Shown here in pieces: positions 9,138-22,000 of a DNA stretch of 44,889 bases. The notes beneath the pieces were generated by a model that worked only from the letters and a program-made list of their open reading frames with translations, did not search any database and was not told the DNA's origin. The number at the start of each line of letters is the position of its first letter. Position 1 is the stretch's first letter. The position numbers were made by a program, and so were the translations under genes. The DNA lies in contig JAITOR010000009.1 of NCBI GenBank assembly GCA_031289855.1, positions 1-44,889 on the forward strand, written 5' to 3'. The DNA is from Rickettsiales bacterium. Its GTDB lineage: Bacteria; Pseudomonadota; Alphaproteobacteria; Rickettsiales; UBA1997.

Positions 9138-9257
9138 TTCTTAAAATAAATATCAATTTAGATTTATCTTCTGGGGCTTATCAATATTTGCAATTAGTTA
9201 TATAAAAAATACACCATTTTATTATAATGATGTATTTATTATTAAAAGAAACAAAAA

Positions 9258-9557
9258 TTATTTCTTTTTTGCAGGTGTTTTAACGGATTCTTTTACTGAT
9301 TTTCCTAAAACAACTTTTACTTTTTTACCAGCAGGAACTTTAACTACTGCTCCAGTTCTTGGGTTTTTAGCATTTCTTGCTTTTGTTTCTACTATTTTAA
9401 AGCTCAAGAAACCAATTAAAGAAACTTCGTTTCCCTTTTTTAAAGATTCAGTTACCACATCAGTAAATGAATCTATAATAGATTGAATAGCAATCTTAGT
9501 TGCTCCTGTTTTTTTAGCAACCGCTTCAACTATTTCATTTTTAAATAATGTTGTCAT
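9258..9557 (-). CDS. HU/IHF family DNA-binding protein
   Basis: Histone-like nucleoid protein that bends DNA as a dimer. The 99 residues contain the complete fold: N-terminal helices (TTLFKNEIVEAVAKKTG), the 'VSLIGFLSFKIVETKAR' strand, the arm motif 'ARNAKNPRTGAVVKVPAGKKV' (family consensus RxGRNPxTG), and a Lys-rich tail. The ATG at 9557 was chosen over longer in-frame starts because homologous sequence begins there and an AAAGG Shine-Dalgarno lies 9 nt upstream. It has its own promoter at 9586-9614. Confidence 0.95.
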   Translation of the reverse strand: MTTLFKNEIVEAVAKKTGATKIAIQSIIDSFTDVVTESLKKGNEVSLIGFLSFKIVETKARNAKNPRTGAVVKVPAGKKVKVVLGKSVKESVKTPAKKK

Positions 9558-9585
9558 TACACAATACCTTTTATTAAACATATTT

Positions 9586-9614
9586 AGTGTAATAAAGCAA
9601 AATAAATATGTCAA
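9586..9614 (-). promoter_or_regulatory. Promoter of the HU gene
   Basis: Read on the minus strand, TTGACA (9614-9609), a 17-nt spacer and TACACT (9591-9586), predicting a start near 9579 and a 5' UTR of about 22 nt. The -35 box lies within an imperfect dyad (TGTCA N8 TGACA, 9609-9626), a possible operator. Confidence 0.7.
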
Positions 9615-9741
9615 ATTAATATGACATTTTATGAACGATACATTGGGTGGAGTGTTTTTTAATAATAAATATCAAAAGCAAATATCATTTGACATTTATA
9701 AAAATGCAACATTTCTTAATTATATTATATAATATTTTTTT

Positions 9742-9770
9742 TTGACTTATTGCAAAATATAGTTTATAAT
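9742..9770 (+). promoter_or_regulatory. Sigma70-type promoter for the 69-residue gene and the giant gene
   Basis: TTGACT (9742-9747), 17-nt spacer, TATAAT (9765-9770): nearly consensus. Predicted start is about 9777, 21 nt before the ATG at 9798. No terminator is seen between the two genes downstream, so both are probably transcribed from here. Confidence 0.75.
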
Positions 9771-9797
9771 ACATTCATATAATTATTAATTTTTAAA

Positions 9798-10007
9798 ATG
9801 GCAACAAAGAATAACCCGAAAAATAAAGGTTTAGCAGGCAATAAAAAATTCTTTAATGGTAAAGAATTGGAGCCTGTAAAATATGATGGAACTTATTTAG
9901 GACATGGAAAATACTTATCCGCTAAATATGCAAAGACAACTGATTTAGTTTTTGATGCAAATGATGTTCCTGTTAAATGGGACGCTATTCCTTTAACGAC
10001 TAATTAA
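9798..10007 (+). CDS. Small conserved-looking protein of unknown function (69 residues)
   Basis: Not recognised. A soluble, Lys/Asn/Gly-rich 69-residue protein without signal peptide or membrane segment. The middle (YDGTYLGHGKYLSAKYAKT) followed by 'LVFDANDVPVKWDAIPL' looks like a compact beta-rich fold. The strong promoter directly upstream and the 19-nt gap to the giant secreted-protein gene argue that it is expressed and cotranscribed with it, possibly as a cytosolic partner of its production; that role is inference only. Confidence 0.7.
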   Translation: MATKNNPKNKGLAGNKKFFNGKELEPVKYDGTYLGHGKYLSAKYAKTTDLVFDANDVPVKWDAIPLTTN

Positions 10008-10026
10008 TTTATTTTAAGAATGTTAT

Positions 10027-13000
10027 ATGAGCAAACGAAATATTAGAAAAATGATTTTAAAAAATACAATTACTTGTATTGGTTTTGCTTTTATAACTTC
10101 TTTTAATGCAAATGCATTAATATCTGGATTGAGTGGTGGTTCTTCCGGAAATACATTTTGTTCTGATTTAATTTTTGCTAATCGTGCAATTGGTGATTGG
10201 AAAGTTGATGATACTGGAAATAATTTTGTATATGCGGCAGCAGGTAGTGAAGTCTTGTTAACCAGGCAAGTAAATAGTGCATGCAATAGTTTGGCGGCCG
10301 TGGGTCAAACTCTTGAAATACAGGAAGAAACCATAAGAAATGTGGTGCCGTTGGCAAAAATAACAAATAAATCTGCTTCTGATAATAAATGTGATGTAAC
10401 TTATCATATGCCTTTGAAAGAGGAAGGTGTGGATGAGGGCATTGCGGTAAATGGAACGAGTATATTGTTAAATCCTGTTGGTAAATTAAGATTTCCGGAT
10501 GCAAATTCAGTAAATTCAAATACTTGTAGTTACAAAAGTTGTGATGCCTTAACTGTTGAGGAAATTAGAGCAATATATTATCATGAAAAAAAATCAAATG
10601 AAGAAAAATTTGAAGAATTTTTTAAAAGTTATAATGGTACGGGTACAATTATAACACCTAAATATGTAAAATATTGTGAACCAAAGAAATGTACTGCATA
10701 CAATAATCGTGTTTGTACCAATGCTACTCCTGATAATGCGAAAGATTTGTATTGTCATGATATGCAAAATCCAAATTTATTTAAATGGCTGTATGTTTCT
10801 GGAAAATCAGCAACAGAGGCAAAGTTGGATAAAGACGGAAAGCAAGTGTATCATTGTAAATTACATCAGTGTAAAAGAAATGATGCTATATCCACATTTT
10901 GTCCTACAAATTTTGACATTTTTTACAATTATACAAACATGAATTTAGCGGTAACCGATAGTTTTGGCATATCAATGTCATATGACAAATTATATGAGAG
11001 GGATATTTTGTTAAACAATAACTTTAATGCGATTTCACAAAAAGAGCTTTATTGTAGTCCGGCTCCTTCAAATGATGAAAATTGTAAAATTCCAAGAATT
11101 ATAGAAATAAAGGAACTTTCTTGTGGAACCAAGGACACATGTTCAACTTTAATGAATAATAGCAATACTTGCGACAAATATACTGGTATGGATAATAGCA
11201 TCACTTCTTCTACTGATTTTGATTCAATCAAGCAATCTTTTTCATTGCAAGGAGCGGCTTTTGTTGCTGCATATGATAAATGTATAAATGATAATGTGTG
11301 TGAAAATGGGGATTCCGTTTGTATAAATGTTAGAAATGAAAATTGTATATCTGATAAAAAAACTTGTGTTTTTACCACCGATTGTGGATTGTCGATTAAA
11401 AAAAATGTTGAACCTTGTTTGAGTGCAATTGCACAAATATCAGAGCCAAATTCAGTATCCGCTTTCTTCTCTCCATTACCGCATCCAAGAGCAATAGAAT
11501 TAGTGTGTGAAATAGATGGAAAAAGCATTGAAAATTGTAGTGTAAATGATAGCAATGTAATTACTTGTACCGTTACGAATGCAGTGGGTGTAAAAAATAA
11601 GTATGGTGCTTATTATACAAATAATGATGAATCTGATCAGGTATCTAGCGCTCTTACTCTTGAATACAAAAAATGTATAGAAGTTGGTGGAAAGCACAAA
11701 ACTATTTTAAAGAGAAGTTTATTTGGACAATTGGATTCTCCATTACCCCCAACAACAAAAGTGTGGGATAAGGTGGCAGCATGGGCGATAATTGCTGCTT
11801 CACTTGGAACTGCCACTTCTTCTTGTATGCCTGAAGATAATTTTACTGGTAATTATGAAACTTATACTCATAGATTGAATGGTAATAGAGCAAATTTTTA
11901 TAGTAATGCAAAAGATGGTTATAATCCTGAATCTCAAATGTTTTGTGGTAGCGAAGAAGATTTTCAAAAAAGATATGAAGCATATGAATCCAGAAGATAT
12001 CTTTGTGATGACTATCAAAGTGTGTTGAGTAATAATTATTCAAAACATTATGATTCCGGTTGGAGTGCCACATATGTTTCTGGCACCAGACGTACGGCAC
12101 CAATGATGGTGGGAATATGTAGTCCTCTATCTACTGACAATGCTCCCACCGCCAGTGGTTCCACCTATACATGTGGAAATGGTAAAAATTATTGTAATTT
12201 TTTTGATTGGGATAGTTATTATATAAAAGAGGAACCAGAAATAACTTGGAGCACAGAAAAACCAATTGTAACCAATGCAAATGTTAAGGCTTGTATGAGA
12301 TTTCAATCTTTGGCAGATTGGTCTCTTTGCGGTACTAGAACCACAAGAGTTGATTGTGGTATTGGGTTGTGTGAGTTTCAATATAGAGGTAAGGATAGAT
12401 GCTCGGATTTATCGCTCAATGTGTTAGAAAATTCAAATGGATGTGTTTTAGGACATGTTGGTGGAAGTTGTGTTCAAAATGTTTCAAATTCAGGTGGAAC
12501 TCATAAATTTAGATTTAGGTTAGTGAGAGGAGAAAATAGTCGTTTATATGTATTTTTGGACAGAACAACTTCCACTTGTGTTGGAAGAAATACAACATAT
12601 TTAGTGCAAAGTAGTAGTGAAATTGATAATTTAAGAGATATAGAAGATATATATGGGACATGTATTGTTACTGGTGGAATTGAGGTAAACCCGCATTTTA
12701 ATAATAAATTTGAAAGAACACAAATATATTGTAGAGACAGATTGACCGAGAGAACACAAATGAATCTTTGTGCTGATAGTGAAAATAATGCTAATGGTAC
12801 TGGTTGCGAAGGAGATGTAAATACTAACCAAAAGAGAACGTTCAATATGTCAGATTTTTATAGCAATAATCCAATTGGAGTGATTCTTGGAGATTGCAAA
12901 TCAAGCAGTGAAATGAATGTATTTGGTGATGGTAATGAAGGAAAAGTTGCCCAGAGAAAAACGTGTAAAGTTCTTTTATATAAAAGATCTCCAGATGAGA

Positions 13001-16000
13001 GCAACGAAAATTTTTCTGATTTACATGAGCAGAAAAATCTTTTTGGAAAAAATTTTAAAGGAAGATTAACTGCACTTAGTTTGTATGATGATAATAGTTT
13101 AAGCGACAATAATTGTGATGGAAAAATTACCGATGAAGATGTTTTTGGTGAATATTTATTTAAAAATCTTAATTGCGGTTATATGTTTGGTAATGATTAC
13201 AAAATTTTGCCACAAAATGATGGCGAAAATGGTATGGGTGGAAATGTTGTATATAGTTTTGTTGAGCCAGAAGATTGGTGTAAAAAGAAAACTGAATATG
13301 TGAAAGACGAAAATTCAACTCCATTTGATGAAAGGTTTGGGGCAACAGAAAAGGATTATCCTGATGGCAATGGTAGAAATCATTCCTTCCTAATAAATAG
13401 AAAATGTTCGAACTTATTGATGCATAAGAGTGTCGATGTTGATCCAATACTTAATCCGGAAGAAAATCATAAAGCTTCGGAGTGGTTACCTATAGATGTG
13501 GTTCAATATGCCGGCAACAACCAATTACAGGGCAATATTATGGAAAATTCACAATGTACTATAAATTCCGTTGAGAATTGTCGTGGATATTATAATGAAA
13601 AATATTATGAATCTGGTGGAGTGGATAGTTTTGTAAAGGAATCGCAAGGTATACCTTTACCTCTTCCAGTATCACCAAGTGTATATTGGAGATATGCAAT
13701 TAAAGAAAATATGCCCGATTTATTTTTGCCTATAATACAAATTTCGCAATATAAAAAAACTGGAACAAACAATTATTATAATTTTGTAGTTGGTGGAAAA
13801 AATCAATATGTGGATTTCTTTGAACCTTCAATAAAATTGGTGTTTGGTATATCTGATGCCTATGCTTCAATACTTTTTAATAAAAGTGATGTAACGGGAA
13901 ATATATCAACAATATATGTTGCTGGTAGTTCAAGTGAAAATATATCTGTTGGTTATAAATTTAAAAAGTTTGGTCAAATTTACCCTCAATCAAAAGGTTT
14001 AGCGTGTTTGGTGCAACTTTCTACTGATGGTTCGGAACAACAAATAGGTTGTTTAGATAGAGGAACACCAAATATAAATAATTTTATATTGGTGAGAGAC
14101 ACGGATGGGTATGTGCAGACAAGACCTTGGGTGCGAGCCTTTTTTCATAATGGAAACAATCTTTCTGTAACTGGAAACGTTGTGGGAGGTTTGAGGGCAT
14201 ATTTTTTAAAAAATAATTTGTCAATGTCTGATACCGCAGCATTAAAACAATTGATTTTTACAAATTATTCGAGAGTTGATAATACAACGTATTCGGATTG
14301 TTCAAGTTTGCCCACAATAAAAAATGAATATGCTTATTTAAATACAATAGATAATCCTCAAAAAACTTGTAAAGAATTGGAAGAAAAAATTAAAGCTGGA
14401 ATGGGTGAATATACACATTTAAATGGTGAAAATTATGCATATGAGAGTGGTTATCCCATATATATTTCATCTTCCTATTGCAGTAAAGTTCATTATGATT
14501 GTGTCAATTTTACAAAAGAAGAACAGGTGGAAAATGCTAAATCACCAAGAGATGAAAATTATTTGTCTATTTTAAATGCTAAAATAAGAAATTGTGAGTC
14601 ACAGATTGAAACCTATTGTAAAAAAACCAGCGGCAATGAAAGAACAATTCAATTGGATGAAAATAAGACAAACGGCACATTAACAAGGATAAAAGAAAAC
14701 TATCTTTTAAATACAAGCGCAAATGAAATGTGTGTAACAACTGGTTTTGAGAGGTATTTTAAAGGTGGGGTCAATGCATCTAGTGTGAAGGCGGTAAAAT
14801 TGCAATACTATTATCCTGAATTGGAAGGCATTGGAAAATGTATATTAACTAATGAAAGTAAAGGAAATCCAGCATGCAGAATAAGTGATTATTATACATA
14901 TTGTGAATATAAAGAAGGTATAGAAGATTCAACATGTAATCCATTGGTTGATGTAGCGCCAACACAAGATGATATGGAGGATTTAGGAGTATCTTCTTTG
15001 CCAAATACTTATTTTTGCAGACTTTCTGTCAAAAATTGTGTTAAAAGGGTATCTTGTGATTGTAATGAGAATGGAAATGGTGGTATAAGTAGATGTATTG
15101 ATTTGCCAGAGCAGTGTTTTAAGGGTGGTAGTAATTTGTATAAAACTCTATATAAGGGGGCTTTGAAAGATGTTACGGAAGATATAGCACGAGAACCAAG
15201 TTGCAATTGTCAACTTGTAAGTGAAGATGCTTTGGATGGAGTGGTGGTAAATTCAAACCAAGAGTTAAGAAATCCAACACCAAGAGAATTTGGTTTATGT
15301 GCCCCTTTGCAGGATTTAGATTTTTGTGAACCAGTGAAATATTATAACGAAGATAGAATTTATTTAGATGGAAATGCTGGTCAGCCATTATCATGGTTAA
15401 AAAACAATTCTCCTGGAAATTTATGGAGGACAAATCAAAAGGTTGAGGGAAGATATTATTCTGTTGATGATTTAGGACATGCTGAATTTAGTAAATCTAA
15501 TGTTTGTAAAGAAGATATTGGAAATGGAAATGTAAGTGATGAAGATTGGAATAAGAATTTTTGTTTGAATGGAGAGTATTCATATCATGAGATAACTGGT
15601 GCAGAATGTATTAAAGGCACTGATAAATGTATTACCAGTATACTTCATTCTGGAAGTTGTGGTGGTTTTTGGAAGAATAAAATTTATGGAGAGGAGGGTG
15701 ATGAAGACGCAAGAAAGGTTATACCTTTGGCCACTTGCACTTATTTTAAAACTTGTGCTCCAGGTGATAAAGGATGCTCCATTACTGGTAAAATGCCATG
15801 CGCGAAAGATAATGAAGGTTGTTCGCCTTATCCAGTATTTTTAATGATGGATAATACACAATGTGAAAGATATACATGTCCTGATGTTCGTGAAAATGAA
15901 GTTTTTATAGAAGATGAGGACGAAATAGCAGATTATAGTGAAAGTGAAGAATTAAAGGATATGACGGCCGATAGAAGAGGACAAAAACATGGTTATGCGA

Positions 16001-19000
16001 CTTGGATTAAATATAAGAAAGGAACCGATTTGTATGATTGTGAAAATGGTGGAAATTGTGCTTTTGAGATTAATGAAGCAAGAAATTCTGTTGCCACAAC
16101 AAAAGTTGGAGAAGATGGAATAGCCGATGAAGAATTAGAAGCCAACAATTCAACCACAAAATATTCTAATGTTAGGACGGGTGTTGAAAATGGAAAAGGT
16201 GATGATTTGGAAGAAAGATACGCCAATGCATGTGTGCAAGGTTTTGCGCCTGCCGGTTCTAATTTATTTTTGAGAGAATTTAATGCTGCTAATGCATTTG
16301 TTGGGATAAATGATAAATTTTCTCTTGATACTTCAAAACCTGTAAACATGATACCATACATGGTAGAACAAGATAAATTTATGAGATCTGCGCTTGGTTA
16401 TGATGTTGGGTATTATTTTTATTCAAGAGACAAAACGAAAAACGATAGCAAAATAATAAATTATAACAATTTTGTTGCTTTAACTGGATGGTCAGCATTA
16501 GAACACTTGCCAATTAGAAGTTGTAATCAGGTGGGGGAATGGATGTCTCCATATGACATATACAATATACATGGTGTGGCTGGGTATTATAGAAAGAGTG
16601 GTATTTTTGAAAATGGTGTAATTGCGGAAACTTGTGTAGGTGATTTTAAAACTTGTAAATCCGCTTGTTTAGAGACAAAAGAGAGAATAACTGATGCCAC
16701 ACCTGATATTTGTGCTAATGCTTGTATGGAACCATTTAGTAATTGTATTGCTAATGCTTGTCAGTCTAATTACACAACTTGTACGAATTCTTGCGATGCT
16801 ATAACTTCGAGTAATGAAGAAAGTGAGGATGAAGATGGGGAAGATGAGGAGGATGAGGAAGATGGTGATACACAAACTTCGGCATCAAGTAATCAAAGTT
16901 GTCAAGATCAATGTATGGTTGCAAAAAATAGTTGTACTAATACTTCACTTTCTGCAAATCTTAATTTACAAAATTTGGATAAATTTCCACAATATTTAGG
17001 AAATTATTGCGAAAGATTGTATTGTCCGGGCTATGATGATGGCGATGTTGGGTTGTTATCAATAGAAAAGTGTGATCCAACAAATACAAATATAAATAAT
17101 AAAAATAAAGATAATTGTTCTATGTTGTCAGATGATAAAATAGAATTCACTATTCCAAGTTCCCAAAGCAGTGGAAATGAAACTGTTAGATATAGTTTAT
17201 ATTATTCTAATGAAAAAAATTATGACAATTATCCACTTGGTTTATATGAAGCGGTAAATTTACTTTCATTCCCAGCATCTAATCAACCAGAAAATTATAT
17301 TGATTTAGGTCCATCTGATCCTGGAGCACAAAATACGAATGTTTTGTTTGAAGAATATAGGAATAATGGTTACAAAACTCCAAAAATTCCTTTGGAATTC
17401 GACACAAGAATAAACAATGTAATGAATAATAAAAATACCATTTGGAGACATACTGGTGGAGCAATTTGGGCTGAAACACCAACCCCTAGAAATAATGATG
17501 TGATCTCATATCAAATTCAAGGAAAATGTATTGAAGAAAGAAAATTTTATGCCGAAAATACATTATTCTTTGCTGGTTTTGAGCCGCAATTTAATAATGT
17601 AATGCAAAATTTAGGAGTTAGTACAGATAATGTTTATACTGAATATGGAGTAAATCATACCAATGTATCGAAATTTTTAAGTTCAATGAAAACAACGCCA
17701 AAAGGAAATTACATAATAACAAATCCCGAAATATCCTCTTTCTTTAAAGACCCAATGTCAGCAAATACTCAACCAACTAGAAGTTGTGGCAAATGGGGAC
17801 AATGGAGTGCAATTAAAAATGGTTGTTTAAGTGTTTGTGAGGCTTTGGATCCGTTTAGAACGACATTTAAAGATACAAACAAAAACGGATTCTTGGAAAA
17901 TTGGGAAATTACGGAAATATTTTCAAAACCAAGATACAATAGTATTGAAAATTGGTGGAGAAATGGGTTATGGGCTGAAATAAGGCAAGAAGAGGGTTGG
18001 ATAGAAAAATCTGATGGAACCATTTGTAAGGAGTCTTCTACATGCACATGTGATAAAGGTGGTGATGGAAGTTGTGATGATATAACTTTTTATAGGGGAT
18101 GGGGTGATTATGTAACAAAAATGCAAATGGTCACAAGATCTGGTTATATACAAAAATGGTCAGGTGAAATTTGTGAAAAAGGAAAACCTAATTGCACTTG
18201 TGATATCGGAAAACTTCGTAACAATGGATCAGTTGCTTGTCAAATGGGTGATATTGTTTATAATAATGATAGTTGTGATGTTGATCCTGGAAATGATTGT
18301 TCTAATATTGCTGGAAATACTTGGAGCAGAATTAATGGTGATGATATGATTTTAAACAATAATATAAGGACATATAATGGCAATAGATATGGCGATAGAT
18401 ATACTGGTGGTGCAAAATGGGGAAGATCTTTGGGTGGTTTAACCATAACTAACATTATTATTAGAGATGGTAGAAATGAAACATATGTGGCAGATGAAGA
18501 TGATAAAATTTATATAAAAGGAACTTGTTTTTCATTGGTGGGTAAAAAAATAGTGGAAAATAGCAAATGGGTGGAAGGCTTTCCAACAGATGGTGCACTT
18601 TTTGTGCAAAGTGGCGATAAAAACAATGTTTTTGAGGGTGCTCCTCATAGAGAGTGTTTGGCTGATGGAACTTGGGGTCCCGTTATTGATCCATGTATAA
18701 ACTTCACAACTTGTGTGGATTTTAAAATTACAAGCAAAAACATGTTACAGTATATGATAGATACTGAGCCTCAAAATAATACACCTTTAACTATGGATGC
18801 AAAAAATCGCGTAAATATTGATGTTAAAGGCGTTATATCGCATACACAATTTGATTTTCAATTAAAAAGTGATGAAACGGAAGATGTAAAAACCATTGGA
18901 ACGCTTGAAGGTGGTAAATTGAATTATTCTGATATATTGACTGCTCAAAGAACAAACGTACCAACTCTACCAGTGGAAATTAATTGTTCTCAAGCAAGTT

Positions 19001-22000
19001 CATCGTTTGTGGATACAATAGGATATAATACATCTAATATAGCAACCATAAATGTGAACAACAACTCTGTAAATACACCTTCAACTAATGAAATAGCAGC
19101 AGCAAAAACAATAACTCCTAAAATTGGAAGACTTTGTAATGTGGCGACTGGTGATTGGGAGCCCGGTTATAATAAATTTGAATGTAGAATGAAATCTTGT
19201 GGTGATATTGCTTATTCGGTTGGTACTGGTGATGATAGAATTGTCATAGTTGATTACAAGGCGATAGCAACTAATGATAATATAGGAATAAGTGGAACAA
19301 CTAATCCAAGAAGTATTGGTAAAGTTATAAATAAAATTGAAGGTTTATTTTACCCAAAAAATTCTGGTTATACAGGATCAGTTGAATTTGGTAATTTTGC
19401 GGATCCTAATAAACAAGTTTTCAAAAATTACGAGTTTAAAGCACAATGCCCCGAAGGTTACAAATATTGTGAATTACATTCAACGAATGGCAATATTATT
19501 TGTAATGGGGATAGCGGTGTTCCTCAAGATATGGAGACTCAGATAACTTTCACTTGTGAGTTGGAACAAGATAGTCCGTCGGCACAAGCGATATGGAAAC
19601 GAAAGGGTGAATGTGTGGCTCAATATTGTATTTGGCAAAATGACTTTGGTTCTGGAACCTATACATCGAATGCAATAGGCACAAGTTTACCTTGGAAGCA
19701 AAAACAAATGATAATGCCTTATGCGAAAGATAATACAACGTATGTGGGCGGTTTAAATGCTGTGGGTGGTTTGCCGGCTTTAAATTCTAGATATATGCCA
19801 GTTAGTAGTGATACTTCTATTGCGGATAGAGATGTGAAGAAAAATTCAAAAACTTACACACAACCTCAATATAATTATAGTTACAATATATCCAATAAAA
19901 AGACATCCGCTGTTGTGACAACACCTAATGTAAATGTAAAGCAAAATTTAAGAGCACTTTTGACGAGAAAAACTATTTTGGAAAATAATAGCAGTGGTCT
20001 ACCATTTGAAAGTTTGGGTATATATAGCCCATCGGTTACAATTTATAAAAATTTTATGGCTAATGTAAATAAAAAATATATTTTTTCTCAGTCAGCAAAA
20101 AAATATAGTACGGCGGTTAGCACTGTAAGTATAGAAAATGATACAACCACTGATAGCAAGACACTTTTAAATTATATTACTGGTGTGGAGGCTAATATCG
20201 ATTTCTTTATTGGTGATTCTTTTACTTCAACAATAAATGATCCCATTTCCAAAACAGCACTTGAGGATTTAGAAAAATTAGGAAAAGTAACTGTGGGAAC
20301 TGAGATAAGAATGGATGCTTATTGTGTAAGAAAAGTGGGAAGATACTATCCAAAAGATAACAAAATAATCGCCAAATGCAATCCTCCAACAAGTGGTGGT
20401 TTGGTTGGGAGATGGGAAGTTAATACTGACACAAACGCAAAGTGCAAAAAAGTTTGTGATTTATCAAAATTACCTTTTGATCACACTGGAATTTGGTGGA
20501 GAAGACAAGTTACAGATAATATTGCAACTGCTACTATGGGTGGAAGTGGCCAAAAGATTGGAAATTCGGTTAATTATCCGGGTATTGTGCCAGTTTTTGT
20601 TAAGGATAAAGTTTCTGCTAATATTAAAGATTACAGAAAAGATCTTACAGATAAAGCAATATCAGCCTCTAAACCTAATATAGCAGATTGTACTTCAGCA
20701 GATTGTGTTACCGCTAGAAAAAAATTAGAAAATTTTGTATTTAATAACATTACTCTTAAAGTTACTTCTAAAAGTATATATAATGAAGATAGGGAACCAG
20801 TTGTCAATGACGGATTTCAAACTGGTGCATATGGAACAAAAAGTAGATATGTGGAGTCGGGTGGTGTGGTTATTGGATATTGTGATGATACAAGAATGCT
20901 TACAGGAGATAATGTTGAATTCACATGTAGTGAAATGAGTGATGGTAGTATGAAATGGACGACAGAAAAACCCGCAGATTGTAAAACATATTCAAAAACT
21001 TCATTAGAGGGAATACCGGCCAATATTAGTCTTTGGTTACGAGTTACTGGAGACGACGACGGCTCTCAGGATGATGCAAGGGTAGATATTTCTGATAGAT
21101 ATAGTGCCACTACAAACATTTTTTATGTTAATTCCAATCATGATAAACTTCTTGTTGGTGATGTAAAATATGGTGCTTCTAATCTTGCAACAACCGACGC
21201 TACTAATTATGGTAGTACGGGTTCATCATCGTTTGGTACTTATTCGAGATTGGGGGTACAAAAAGCATGTAAAATATCTGTTGTTGCCGCCGGAGCAAGT
21301 GGATTATGTAAAACGGATGCTTTGACAGCGAATAGATATAGGGCAACTGCTCTTAACAGTGATCATTATGATGCCGTTTACACAAATAGTAGTAATTCAA
21401 CTAAATTAGCTTCTTTTTTAAACTCTACTACTGCGGCTCCTTTTACAAAGGGTGAAGGTTTATTGTATACTCAGTTTACTAATCGTGATAATGGTTCTAG
21501 TGGTTATGGTTTTGGTGGTTTTTTTGAAGTAAATCCTGTTTATACGGATACTACCGCTTACAATATGTATACTTGTGATGCCAGTGAAATAGAATATGGA
21601 GGTGATTTGGTGGATGTTTTTCTTAATGGCAATGATCGTTTTTCTGGTAAAAGAAGTGCTAAATGGTTTACGGCCAATAGTGTTGTTATTGCTAAATGTG
21701 GAGGTAAAACTGAAAATGATATGAAAAATGAAGGATGGGGTGTTCTTTTCAAATGTAACGCTAACGGAACATGGACAAGAACAAATAACTGTGCTAAAGA
21801 TAATTTGTATTATTGTGATAATGAAAGCGATAATGTATCACACGAGTCAGCGAAGAATTATAGCGGAGTTTGTTATGATGGTAATAGAAGTGAGACTTTA
21901 AATTTTAGAAGTCCTGCGAAAGAAAGAGTTTATATTGGTTTTCCAAAAATAATTGGAAATTGTGGAAGATGGAATAGAGATGCGGGTGCTTGTAATAAAC

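Noticed and set aside
10178-21752. Many ORFs of 60-170 codons in other frames inside the giant gene
   Set aside because: All are shadows of one uninterrupted 4064-codon frame; none has a promoter or protein-like composition.
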